Shown piece by piece: positions 19,990 through 28,700 of a stretch of 64,000 nt of DNA. The position numbers and the translations under genes were made by a program. Positions within the stretch are counted from its first letter, which is position 1. Every line of letters begins with the position of its first letter. The notes under the pieces are model-generated. The model was given only the letters and a program-made list of their open reading frames with translations. It made no database searches and was not told where the DNA came from. The stretch comes from JAEUMY01 sp033764435 (GTDB taxonomy: Bacteria; Pseudomonadota; Gammaproteobacteria; Burkholderiales; Usitatibacteraceae): contig JANRIX010000046.1 in assembly GCA_033764435.1 (NCBI GenBank), forward strand, positions 72,253 through 136,252, written 5' to 3'.

Positions 19990-20496
19990 CTACTTGTCCG
20001 CCAGCGCCTTGATCACCTTGTCGGTGATGTCGATCTTGGCGCTCGCGAACACGGCTTCCTGAAGGATGAGATCAAACTTTTCCTTCTCGGCGATCTCGTT
20101 GACCACCTTCGTGGCCTTTTCCTGGATGGACGCCAGTTCCTCGTTGCGACGCAGGTTCAGATCCTCGCGGAACTCGCGCGACAGGCGCTGGAAGTCGCGA
20201 TCGATCTGCTGCAGCTGGCGGTCCTTCTCGCGGCGATCCGAGTCCGACATGGTCACGCCATCCTTCTGGATCTGCGCCTGCAGGTCACGGCCTTGCTTCT
20301 CCAGCTTGTCCAGCTCGGCCTTGCGGGCAGCGAATTCCTTTTCCAGCTTGGCCTGAGCGCGCTTGGCGGGGCCGGAATCACGGAGCACGCGCTCGGTGTT
20401 GACGAAGCCCACCTTGATGTCGGCGGCAGCGGCCTGAAAAACGAATCCTGCCGCGCACAGCGCGGCAAGGGCGAATTTGGTGGAGGACAGATTCAC
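19990..20496 (-). CDS. skp: Periplasmic chaperone Skp/OmpH
   Basis: A 168-residue trimeric chaperone that carries outer-membrane proteins to the BAM complex. The signal peptide (MNLSSTKFALAAL to FQAAAA) is followed by the short beta core DIKVGFVNTERVL, then a long charged coiled coil (about residues 45-130). I choose GTG at 20496, preceded at the right distance by AGAAGGAGA. Starting at the ATG at 20520 would make that ribosome site part of the coding sequence and add a charged extension before the signal peptide. It sits between bamA and lpxD, as is usual. Confidence 0.92.
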   Translation of the reverse strand: MNLSSTKFALAALCAAGFVFQAAAADIKVGFVNTERVLRDSGPAKRAQAKLEKEFAARKAELDKLEKQGRDLQAQIQKDGVTMSDSDRREKDRQLQQIDRDFQRLSREFREDLNLRRNEELASIQEKATKVVNEIAEKEKFDLILQEAVFASAKIDITDKVIKALADK

Positions 20497-20538
20497 GGAA
20501 GTCTCCTTCTTCTGGGGCAACTCGGGCCCCTCACACGA

Positions 20539-22833
20539 TCAGAATACCTTGCCCAGCAAGAACTGGAAGCGCTCGATCTGGTCGCCTTCCTTCTGGCGGA
20601 TCGGGCGTGACAGGCTGAACTTGAGCGGGCCAACCGGCGAGTACCAGCTCACCGCCAAACCCACCGACGCGCGGAAGTCGTCGAACGTAACCTTCTGGTC
20701 GCGGGCAAACACGTTGCCGAAATCGAGGAACGCCGATGCGCGCACCGACTTGTCCGCCTTCACGCCTGGCAGCGGCGCCAGCAGCTCGAAGTTGCCGACA
20801 ACGCGGCGATTTCCGCCCAGCACGTCGCCGTTCACATCACGCGGCCCCAGCGAGCTGGACTCGAAACCGCGGATGGAATCCACGCCACCCGCATAGAAGT
20901 TCTTGAAGAAGGGCAGCGGCTTGCCACTGTAACCCTGTGCGTAGCCCAGTTCACCATTGAGCGAAAGCACGATGCCGGCGAACAGCGGGCGCAGATACTG
21001 CTGACGGAAGTTGGCGCGGAAGTAGCGCAGGTCGCCGCCTGGCAGACCCGCTTCCAGGCTGAATTCGGTGAGCATGCCCTTGGACGGGAACTGGACACTG
21101 TCGCGAGTATCGCGCGCGAATCCGATGGTGCCCCGCAGCGTGTCATTCGTCGCGCCATACTGATCAACGAAGTCCACATAGCGCGGCGGGCTGGCGGCGT
21201 CCAGAACGAGCGTCGTGCGCTCAATTCCCAGACCAAAGTTGACATTGTCGTATTCGGTCACCGGTACGCTGAAGCGCACGCTGGCACCGGAAGAGTTCGA
21301 CTGATAGGCACCGACGACCAGGCCGGTCGCATCCAGCTCGCGGCGATACAGGTCAAAGCCACGGGCCACACCATCCACCGTCCAGTACGGATTCAGATAG
21401 GACACGGCGTAGGTCTTGTTCACGCTACCGCTGTTGATGGCGAACGAGAGCTGGTTGCCCGTTCCGAAAATATTGGCCTGAGCCACCGATGCGGACACCG
21501 TGAAGCGGTCAAAGCTCGAGTAGCCAACACCGAACTGGAGCTGACCGGTGTTTCGCTCTTTCACGGAGATGGTGAGATCGACCTGGTCCTGCGTTCCGGC
21601 AACCTGTGGCGACTCGACGTTGACCTCTTCGAAGAATCCCGTGCGCTCGAGACGCTCCTTGGAGCGGTTCACCTTTTCGATGGAGTACCAACCCGCTTCG
21701 AGCTGGCGCAGCTCGCGCCGAATGACTTCGTCGCGGGTACGCTGGTTGCCGACGATATTGATGCGGCGCACGTACACGCGCTTGCCCGGATCGACAAACA
21801 GGGTGAATGCGGCAACGCGCTTCTCCTTGTCGAGATCCGGCACAGGGTTGACGTTGGCGAAGGAGTAGCCGTCATTGCCCAGACGATCGGTGATGGACTT
21901 CACCGAATCCACGATCTTCTTGCGCGAGAAGGTTTCGCCTTCCTTGAACTGGAGCAACTTGCCCAGTTCGGCTTCGGGCACCTTGAGGTCGCCGCTGAAC
22001 TTGACGCCGCCGATCTTGTAGACCGGGCCCTCGGTCAAGGCGATGGTGATGTAGATCTTTTCCTTGTCCGGCGTGATCGAGACCTGGGTGGAGTCGATGT
22101 TGAACTCGAGATGGCCGCGGTCAAGGTAGTACGAGCGGAGCTTCTCCAGATCGCCGGAGAGCTTCTGTTTGGAGTACTGGTTGTCCTTGGTGAAGAACGA
22201 GAACCAGCCGCCGGTAGACAGCTCGAATTCCTTCAGCAGCGTGCTTTCGGAAAAGGCGGTATTGCCGATGATGCTGATGTCGACGATGCGGGCATCCGCG
22301 CCTTCGTCGATGTTGAAGGCCAGCGACACGCGATTGCGCTCAAGCGGCGTGATCGTGGTGGTGACCTTGGCGGAGTAGAAGCCGCGGCTGGTGTACTGGC
22401 GCTTGATTTCCTTCTCGGCGCGATCAAGCAGCGAGCGGTCGAAGATCTTGGCTTCTGCAATGCCGACGTTTTTCAGACCATCGGTCAGGTTTTCCTTGGT
22501 GAATTCCTTGGACCCTTCGATGGTGATGCCGGCGATGGCCGGGCGCTCCTGCACGAACACGACCAGCACATCGTTCTCGGCCTCGAGACGGACGTCGGAA
22601 TAGAAGCCCGTCGCATACAACGCACGAATGGCTTCTGCGGCCTTCTCATCGCTCATGCGGTCGCCGACCTTGACCGGCAGATAGCTGAAGACGGTGCCCG
22701 CATCGGTTCGCTGCACACCTTCGACACGGATGTCGCGGATCACGAAGGGCTGGATCGCAAGTGCTGCGGCGGACCACAGGAGCGCCACAACCAGCAGGAA
22801 ACGGCGCAGGAAAAGCTGGGACGGAAAATGCAT
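20539..22833 (-). CDS. bamA: Outer membrane protein assembly factor BamA
   Basis: The essential beta-barrel insertase of the outer membrane. The 764 residues are full length: signal peptide (to about residue 26, ALAIQ), five POTRA domains beginning FVIRDIRVEGVQRTDAGTV, and a 16-strand barrel from about residue 430 (GQLQFGVGYSSFDRF). The lid-loop motif is the IRGFESSSLGPRD region, and the C-terminal strand ends in Phe. It is followed by skp and the lipid A genes. Confidence 0.97.
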   Translation of the reverse strand: MHFPSQLFLRRFLLVVALLWSAAALAIQPFVIRDIRVEGVQRTDAGTVFSYLPVKVGDRMSDEKAAEAIRALYATGFYSDVRLEAENDVLVVFVQERPAIAGITIEGSKEFTKENLTDGLKNVGIAEAKIFDRSLLDRAEKEIKRQYTSRGFYSAKVTTTITPLERNRVSLAFNIDEGADARIVDISIIGNTAFSESTLLKEFELSTGGWFSFFTKDNQYSKQKLSGDLEKLRSYYLDRGHLEFNIDSTQVSITPDKEKIYITIALTEGPVYKIGGVKFSGDLKVPEAELGKLLQFKEGETFSRKKIVDSVKSITDRLGNDGYSFANVNPVPDLDKEKRVAAFTLFVDPGKRVYVRRINIVGNQRTRDEVIRRELRQLEAGWYSIEKVNRSKERLERTGFFEEVNVESPQVAGTQDQVDLTISVKERNTGQLQFGVGYSSFDRFTVSASVAQANIFGTGNQLSFAINSGSVNKTYAVSYLNPYWTVDGVARGFDLYRRELDATGLVVGAYQSNSSGASVRFSVPVTEYDNVNFGLGIERTTLVLDAASPPRYVDFVDQYGATNDTLRGTIGFARDTRDSVQFPSKGMLTEFSLEAGLPGGDLRYFRANFRQQYLRPLFAGIVLSLNGELGYAQGYSGKPLPFFKNFYAGGVDSIRGFESSSLGPRDVNGDVLGGNRRVVGNFELLAPLPGVKADKSVRASAFLDFGNVFARDQKVTFDDFRASVGLAVSWYSPVGPLKFSLSRPIRQKEGDQIERFQFLLGKVF

Positions 22834-22864
22834 GAAGGGGTTCTATCCGGTGGAGCCCGTGGGC

Positions 22865-24235
22865 TCAACCCGCAATGAGTCGGTGAATGTCGTTATAGAA
22901 GGCAAACGCGGTCAGGCCCAGCAGCACCACAACACCCACTTGCTGGCCGGCCTCGATGACACGTTGCGAGACGGGACTGCCCTTGAAAATTTCGACCAAA
23001 TAATACACCAACTGCCCCCCATCCAGCACCGGGATGGGCAGGAGGTTGAGTACGCCGATACTGATTGAAATGAGCGCGAGAAACAGCAGATACGGCAACA
23101 TGCCCTGGCGCGCGGACTGTCCCGCATAGTCGGCAATGCTGATCGGGCCGGACAGATTGCGCCAGGACAGCTCGCCGGTGACCATCTTGCCCAGCATGGA
23201 CAGGCTGAACACCGACATCTCCCAGATCTTCCCCGCGGATTGGCCGATGGCGGCAATGGGCCCGGACCGCACTGTGACCTGCAGGTCCGCCACCTGTTCA
23301 GCTGACAGCGGGGCCGGCCGGATGCCGACGCGCCCGACCATTCTGCCCGCCTGATCCTTCACCGCCGCCGGCACCACAGACACCTCAAGGGGAACGCCGT
23401 CGCGCAGGATGCCCAGTCGCACCATCTCCCCCGCCCGGGCGCTGATCCGCGCCGCCATGTCATCCCATCGACGCACGTCGACGCCATCGACCGACAGGAC
23501 GCGATCAGACGGGCGGAGACCCGCGCTGGCCGCAGGCTGGTTGGGCTCGACAACCTTGATCACCGGCTCCACGTCTGGCCGCCATCCGCCCAGGCCAACC
23601 TTGCCCAGGAAGTCTCGATCCAGATCTTCCTTCGTCACCTCGCGAAAAGAGACCGTGCGCAGATGCGAGGCGCCAGCGATGTCATTGACGGTCAATGCCA
23701 CATCGCCACGCTCCACCGCGCGGCGCAGCAGGTTCCAGCGCAAATCCTGCCAGGTGTTCACCGGTTCGCCATCGACATGGGTCACGAGGTCTTTTGCCTG
23801 CACGCCACCCATCGCTGCAGCGGTACCCGCCGCGGGTGCGCCGAGGTAGGGCTTGAGTCCGGGCATACCGTGAACAAACAGGGCCCAGTAGACGATGCCC
23901 GCCAGCAGGAAATTGGCGGCAGGGCCGGCCAGCACGATGGCAATCCGCTTCCATACTGATTGGCGGCTGAACGTGCGCGGAAGCTGGTCAGGCGTTGCCT
24001 CCTCATCCTGCACATCGAGCATACGCACATAGCCACCCAGCGGCACGGCCGCGATGACCCACTCGGTCTGGTCCGGGCCACGTCGGCTGAGCCACAGTGG
24101 CTGCCCGAAGCCAATGGAAAAACGCAGGATGCGGACATTGAACAGCCGGGCCACGCTGTAATGCCCGAGCTCATGCACCGTCACCAGCAGGCCGACGGCA
24201 AGAATGAATGCGAGCAGGGTAGTGAAGAGCGTCAT
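22865..24235 (-). CDS. rseP: Site-2 intramembrane metalloprotease RseP
   Basis: It cleaves the anti-sigma factor RseA within the membrane during the envelope stress response. It has 456 residues, four membrane segments, the zinc motif HELGH (His21, Glu22, His25) in the first segment, two tandem PDZ domains (about 110-310), and the third zinc ligand in LNLLPIPVLDGG near residue 400. The dxr-rseP-bamA order is conserved across proteobacteria. It is 6 bases downstream of the dxr stop. Confidence 0.97.
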   Translation of the reverse strand: MTLFTTLLAFILAVGLLVTVHELGHYSVARLFNVRILRFSIGFGQPLWLSRRGPDQTEWVIAAVPLGGYVRMLDVQDEEATPDQLPRTFSRQSVWKRIAIVLAGPAANFLLAGIVYWALFVHGMPGLKPYLGAPAAGTAAAMGGVQAKDLVTHVDGEPVNTWQDLRWNLLRRAVERGDVALTVNDIAGASHLRTVSFREVTKEDLDRDFLGKVGLGGWRPDVEPVIKVVEPNQPAASAGLRPSDRVLSVDGVDVRRWDDMAARISARAGEMVRLGILRDGVPLEVSVVPAAVKDQAGRMVGRVGIRPAPLSAEQVADLQVTVRSGPIAAIGQSAGKIWEMSVFSLSMLGKMVTGELSWRNLSGPISIADYAGQSARQGMLPYLLFLALISISIGVLNLLPIPVLDGGQLVYYLVEIFKGSPVSQRVIEAGQQVGVVVLLGLTAFAFYNDIHRLIAG

Positions 24236-24241
24236 CGGGTG

Positions 24242-25447
24242 CTACGCGAATATTCGCGTGTCGATGTGGCGGCGCGCGCATTCACGCGCTGCCTGATCGG
24301 CCGAATAGACGGCGTCGAGATCGGGCAACGCGCCGACAGGCACGTCGTCAAGAACAGACTGCACCAAGCTGGCAATGCGCATGAAGGGAAGCCGCTGGGC
24401 CAAAAATGCTTCGACCGCGATTTCGTTGGCCGCGTTCAACAGGGTCGGCGCACTGTCGCCGCGCAGCATTGCCTGTCGCGCCAGGACAAGACAGGGAAAG
24501 CGCGCTTCGTCCGGCGCCTCGAAATCCAGGCGACCCGCACGCGCGAGATCCAGCGGCGCCACACCCGCATCAATGCGCTCGGGCCAAGCCATGGCGCAGG
24601 CAATCGGCGTACGCATGTCGGGATTGCCCAGTTGCGCCAGGACCGATCCGTCGTGGTACGACACCATGGAGTGGATGATGCTCTGCGGATGAATCAGCAC
24701 CTCGATCTGTTCGGGTGCCGCGCTGAACAGCCAGCGCGCCTCGATCACCTCCAGCCCCTTGTTCATCATGGTGGCGGAGTCGACCGAGATCTTCCGTCCC
24801 ATCACCCAGTTCGGATGGGCGCAGGCCTGATCGGGCGTGACCTGGTCGAGCGCGTCGAGCGGCATCGTGCGGAACGGTCCGCCGGACGCCGTGAGGATGA
24901 TGCGATGGACGCCGGCCTTGTCGAGGCCCTCGCGATAATTGGCCGGCAGGGCCTGGAAGATGGCGTTGTGTTCGCTGTCGATCGGGAGGAGCAACGCACC
25001 GGCGCGCTGCGCAGCCTGCATGAACAGCGGCCCGGACATGACCAGCGCTTCCTTGTTGGCGAGCAGCACCGTCTTGCCCGCTTGGGCGGCAGCGAGTGTG
25101 GCGGGCAACCCCGCAGCGCCCACGATCGCGGCCATGACCATGTCGGCTTCCGCATCCGACGCAACGGCAGACAGATGCTCGGGCGTGTCCAGGACCTCAA
25201 TGTCACCCTGGCCTTGATCGGACAATCGCGCACGCACCTCGGCGGCACGCGCGCCGTCGGGCACGACCACAGTGCGCGGCCGGAACTCTGCGCATTGCTT
25301 GACCAGCAGATCGACATTGCGGTGTGCCGTCAGTGCCAGCACGCGAAAGCGGTCCGGGTGACGGCGGATGACATCCAGGGTGCTGGTGCCGATGCTGCCA
25401 GTCGAACCGAGAATGACAACGCTGCGGACCCGGGGAAAAGTATTCAT
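24242..25447 (-). CDS. dxr: 1-deoxy-D-xylulose-5-phosphate reductoisomerase
   Basis: The second step of the MEP isoprenoid pathway, NADPH-dependent. It has 401 residues with Rossmann motif GSTGSIG (14-20), the ANKEALVMSG metal and substrate segment, SGGPFRTMP, and WVMGRKISVDSATMMNKGLE. The last four residues (Arg-Ile-Phe-Ala) are encoded by the 12-bp palindrome, which ends one base before the stop codon. The repeat therefore sets the C-terminus. Confidence 0.97.
   Translation of the reverse strand: MNTFPRVRSVVILGSTGSIGTSTLDVIRRHPDRFRVLALTAHRNVDLLVKQCAEFRPRTVVVPDGARAAEVRARLSDQGQGDIEVLDTPEHLSAVASDAEADMVMAAIVGAAGLPATLAAAQAGKTVLLANKEALVMSGPLFMQAAQRAGALLLPIDSEHNAIFQALPANYREGLDKAGVHRIILTASGGPFRTMPLDALDQVTPDQACAHPNWVMGRKISVDSATMMNKGLEVIEARWLFSAAPEQIEVLIHPQSIIHSMVSYHDGSVLAQLGNPDMRTPIACAMAWPERIDAGVAPLDLARAGRLDFEAPDEARFPCLVLARQAMLRGDSAPTLLNAANEIAVEAFLAQRLPFMRIASLVQSVLDDVPVGALPDLDAVYSADQAARECARRHIDTRIFA
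24246..24257. repeat. GCGAATATTCGC palindrome, copy 11
   Basis: Exact copy encoding the C-terminal Arg-Ile-Phe-Ala of Dxr, next to the stop codon. Confidence 0.97.
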
Positions 25448-25466
25448 GACAGGCGCACTGCAGGCT

Positions 25467-26315
25467 TCACGGTTTTGGCAGCACGTAGATGAGCAGACCA
25501 GCCATCGGCAGCGCAGCGGTCAGCGCATCGATGCGATCCAGCACGCCCCCATGGCCGGGCAGCAGTGTGCCCGAGTCCTTCACGCCGACACTGCGCTTCA
25601 TCCACGACTCATACAGGTCTCCCAGCACGCTCATGCCCGCCAACGCGAGAAAGATCAGCGGCAGCCACACGCCAAAAGCCAGCAGCGGTGCGGACCAGGC
25701 CGCATCGCTGATGTACTTCAGCGCCGTGAACCAGCCGAGAAAATAGGCCATGACCAGCACCAGGCCGCCCATCACGCCCTCCCACGTCTTGTTGGGACTG
25801 ACCTTGGGCGCGAGCTTGGTCTTGCCGAAGGCCCGACCCGCGAAGTAGGCGCCGATGTCGGCGGCGAACACGATGATCATCAGGGTGAGCAGCAACCAGG
25901 GACTGGAATCGTGGATCAGCAGAAAGGCGGCCCACGTCGGGAAAATCACGATCCATCCCGCGATTCCGACTGCCCAGGGCGACAGGGATTTCCAGCCGCG
26001 CGCCAGCCAGAACGGCACAACGATGAGCCAGAACAGCGCCGCGAGCACGAACAGGACCTGCGCGGTCCGCTCCATGAGAAAGGGCTGCTGAGTCTGCAGA
26101 TAGAGGCCTGCCAGCATCAGTGACATGGCAATGGTGATGACACGATAGACAGCGGCGTGGCGGGGCGGGAAGCCGCAGAACTGCAACCACTCGTGACAGG
26201 CCACCAGCACGATGGCGAGGGTGAACGCGTCCCACGCCCAATTGGGAAACCAGAACAGCGCCGCCAGAAACAACGGCAGCATGACCAGCGCGGTGAGAAT
26301 GCGGGTACGCAGCAC
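25467..26315 (-). CDS. cdsA: Phosphatidate cytidylyltransferase
   Basis: It makes CDP-diacylglycerol from phosphatidate and CTP for phospholipid synthesis. The 282-residue integral membrane protein has about seven hydrophobic segments. The C-terminal signature region runs from SPNKTWEG to KRSVGVKDSGTLLPGHGGVLDR. The start is GTG at 26315, six bases after the uppS stop, and there is no ATG before the first membrane helix. Confidence 0.95.
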   Translation of the reverse strand: MLRTRILTALVMLPLFLAALFWFPNWAWDAFTLAIVLVACHEWLQFCGFPPRHAAVYRVITIAMSLMLAGLYLQTQQPFLMERTAQVLFVLAALFWLIVVPFWLARGWKSLSPWAVGIAGWIVIFPTWAAFLLIHDSSPWLLLTLMIIVFAADIGAYFAGRAFGKTKLAPKVSPNKTWEGVMGGLVLVMAYFLGWFTALKYISDAAWSAPLLAFGVWLPLIFLALAGMSVLGDLYESWMKRSVGVKDSGTLLPGHGGVLDRIDALTAALPMAGLLIYVLPKP

Positions 26316-26321
26316 GCGTGC

Positions 26322-27116
26322 TCAGCCGTTCGCGGCCGGTGCGGATTCGGGAAGCTCGGCGCGCAGCTGTTCGCTGGTTCGTCCGAAGCGGCGTTCGCGC
26401 TGTTGATACGACGTGATCGCCTTGTCCAGCTCGGCCCGGCCAAAATCGGGCCAGAGTGAATCGGTGAAGTAGAGCTCGGTGTAGGCGAGCTGCCACAAAA
26501 GAAAGTTGCTGATGCGCTGTTCGCCACCGGTGCGAATGAACAGATCCGGCTCGGGCGCGTAGCTCATGGCCAGATGCGGCGCGAACTCCGCCTCTGTCAC
26601 CGGCACCGTTGGATCGATACCCGCCTCGGCGCGCGCGCGCAGGACCTTTTGCATCGCCTGCATCAGATCCCACCGTCCGCCATAGTTGGCCGCCACGGTC
26701 AGGGTCAGCGTGCGATGCTCGGCAGTCAACGTCTCGCCCCGCCGAACCAGTTCGACGATGCGCGGATCGAACGGTGCCAAGTCGCCGACGACCTTGAAGC
26801 GGATGCCGTTCGCATGCAGCTTTTCAACTTCCTGTTCGAGCGCGCGCAGGAACAGCTGCATGAGGACCGATACTTCTTCCTGCGGACGCCGCCAGTTCTC
26901 GCTTGAAAACGCGAACAGGGTGAGGTACTCGATACCGAGATCGCCACACGCCTTGACCGTATCCCGCACCGCTTCGACACCGCGCTTGTGACCCGCCACG
27001 CGCGGCAGAAAGCGTTGCTTGGCCCAACGCCCGTTGCCGTCCATGATGATCGCGACGTGCCTCGGTACGGCGAACACGGGCGGCACTGCCTGGGTCGCGC
27101 TGGTGAATTCGGTCAT
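26322..27116 (-). CDS. uppS: Undecaprenyl diphosphate synthase
   Basis: A cis-prenyltransferase making the C55 carrier lipid used in peptidoglycan and O-antigen synthesis. The 264 residues include the catalytic region IIMDGNGRWAK (Asp26) and the RVAGHKRG loop. FAFSSENWRRP and the late RTGGEQRISNFLLWQ are also present. It is followed by cdsA with a six-base gap. Confidence 0.97.
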   Translation of the reverse strand: MTEFTSATQAVPPVFAVPRHVAIIMDGNGRWAKQRFLPRVAGHKRGVEAVRDTVKACGDLGIEYLTLFAFSSENWRRPQEEVSVLMQLFLRALEQEVEKLHANGIRFKVVGDLAPFDPRIVELVRRGETLTAEHRTLTLTVAANYGGRWDLMQAMQKVLRARAEAGIDPTVPVTEAEFAPHLAMSYAPEPDLFIRTGGEQRISNFLLWQLAYTELYFTDSLWPDFGRAELDKAITSYQQRERRFGRTSEQLRAELPESAPAANG

Positions 27117-27144
27117 GATGCGGCGAAGACGTGGGATCGCGATG

Positions 27145-27702
27145 TCAGATCGACATCAGATCCTTTTCCTTTTCGGCCACCAGCTTGTCGATTTCGGCGA
27201 TGGTCTTGTCGGTCAGCTTCTGCACGTCGTCCTGCGCCTTCTTTTCCTCGTCCTCGCCGACGGTCTTCTTCTTCAGCTCGTCCTTGAGGTGGGTGTTGGC
27301 ATCGCGGCGCACGTTGCGCACGGCCACCTTGGCATTCTCGCCCTCGCTCTTCACCACCTTGGTCAGCTCCTTGCGGCGTTCCTCGGTCAGCGGCGGCATG
27401 GGCACGCGGATGATGTCGCCATTGGTGGCGGGATTCACACCCAGATCGGAATCACGGATGGCCTTCTCGACCACGGGCACCATCTTCTTCTCGTAGGGCT
27501 GCACGGAGATCGTGCGCGCATCGGACAGGGTCACGTTGGCCACTTGATTGATGGGCATGGACGAGCCGTAGTAGTCGACGTGCAGATGGTCGAGCAGACC
27601 CACGTGGGCGCGGCCGGTGCGCACCTTGGCCAGGTCATGCTTCAGGGCCTCGATGCACTTGGCCATCTTCTGTTCAGCGGTCTTCTTGATGTCGGCAATC
27701 AT
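27145..27702 (-). CDS. frr: Ribosome recycling factor
   Basis: With EF-G it splits post-termination ribosomes. It has 185 residues, with the three-helix tail and the conserved KVRTGRAHVGLLD, YGSSMPINQVANV and RVPMPPLTEERRKEL segments. ATG 27702 follows GGAGCGATTAC. It lies between pyrH and uppS, as in most proteobacteria. Confidence 0.97.
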   Translation of the reverse strand: MIADIKKTAEQKMAKCIEALKHDLAKVRTGRAHVGLLDHLHVDYYGSSMPINQVANVTLSDARTISVQPYEKKMVPVVEKAIRDSDLGVNPATNGDIIRVPMPPLTEERRKELTKVVKSEGENAKVAVRNVRRDANTHLKDELKKKTVGEDEEKKAQDDVQKLTDKTIAEIDKLVAEKEKDLMSI

Positions 27703-27752
27703 GTAATCGCTCCTGCGTTCTGAATATGCGGCTCAGGATCCTGCGATGCGGC

Positions 27753-28481
27753 TTACGCGTGCACCAGTGTACCTTCGTCCTCACCCATGACCACGCGCTT
27801 CAACGCGCCGGCCTTGAAGATGCTGAACACGCAAATGGGCAACTTCTGGTCACGACAGAGCGCCAAAGCGGTCGCATCCATGACCTTGAGATGCTTGACG
27901 ATGGCTTCGTCGAAGCTCACTTCCTTGTAGCGCGTGGCCGAGGGATTCTTGACCGGATCGTCGGTGTAGACGCCATCGACCTTGGTGGCCTTGAGCACGA
28001 TCTGGGCTTCCATCTCGCGGCCGCGCAATGCGGCAGCGGTATCGGTGGTGAAGAACGGGTTGCCGGTGCCGGCGGCAAACACGACAACCTTGCCCTCTTC
28101 GAGATAGCGCATCGTCTTGCCGCGGATATAGGGCTCGACCACGGGCTCGATGTTGATGGCCGATTGCACGCGCGGCGTGAGGCCCGCCTTGTGCAGGGCA
28201 TCCTGCAGTGCCAGCGAATTGATGACGGTGGCCAGCATGCCCATGTAGTCGGCGGTCGCGCGATCCATGCCGGCCGCGCTGGTGGAGACGCCGCGGAAGA
28301 TGTTGCCGCCGCCAATGACGATGCCGATCTGCACGCCGAGGTCGGCCACGTCCTTGACCTCACCCACGATGCGTTCGATCGTGCCGCGATTGATGCCGAA
28401 GGCATCGTCGCCCATCAGGGCCTCGCCGGACAGCTTCAACAGGATGCGCTGGTACTTGGGTGCGGGTGCAGCGGGCGTCAT
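27753..28481 (-). CDS. pyrH: UMP kinase
   Basis: It phosphorylates UMP to UDP and is usually activated by GTP and inhibited by UTP. It has 242 residues, with the amino-acid-kinase fold segments ILLKLSGEALMGD, IGGGNIFRG and FAAGTGNPFFTTDTAA. The ATG at 28481 has AGGAG upstream. The open frame extends to 28700, but that portion is the structured tsf-pyrH spacer. Confidence 0.97.
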   Translation of the reverse strand: MTPAAPAPKYQRILLKLSGEALMGDDAFGINRGTIERIVGEVKDVADLGVQIGIVIGGGNIFRGVSTSAAGMDRATADYMGMLATVINSLALQDALHKAGLTPRVQSAINIEPVVEPYIRGKTMRYLEEGKVVVFAAGTGNPFFTTDTAAALRGREMEAQIVLKATKVDGVYTDDPVKNPSATRYKEVSFDEAIVKHLKVMDATALALCRDQKLPICVFSIFKAGALKRVVMGEDEGTLVHA

Positions 28482-28584
28482 GGGAATCGCTCTCCTCTTG
28501 TTGTGAAAGGCTCGGTGGACTCTGACTGCTGGCGACCCGATTGATTCAAGCCGCCCAAGTTGCTGGACTGCGACTGCATTGCAA

Positions 28585-28680
28585 AAGGGCTTGCGAATAT
28601 TGTTCAGCCCTTGCTTGGGGCAAGGGCTGAATCCTCCGGACTGCCTCCGGCATCCAGCTGAAGTCCACTGGACTTCAGCT
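28585..28680 (-). other. Structured tsf-pyrH intergenic spacer
   Basis: Two perfect hairpins lie in the 219-base gap. One has 12-bp arms (28603-28614 with 28620-28631, TTCAGCCCTTGC and its complement). The other has 11-bp arms (28656-28666 with 28670-28680, AGCTGAAGTCC and its complement). A third segment at 28585-28591 (AAGGGCT) can also pair with AGCCCTT at 28606-28612, so two pairings compete. There is no proper T tract, so this is not a standard terminator. A degraded palindrome copy (GCGAATATT) lies at 28593-28601. Confidence 0.6.
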
Positions 28681-28700
28681 AGTCGCAAGCCACACAACAC

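Noticed and set aside
28603..28631. Rho-independent terminator between tsf and pyrH
   Set aside because: The stem is strong, but no T tract follows in the direction of transcription.
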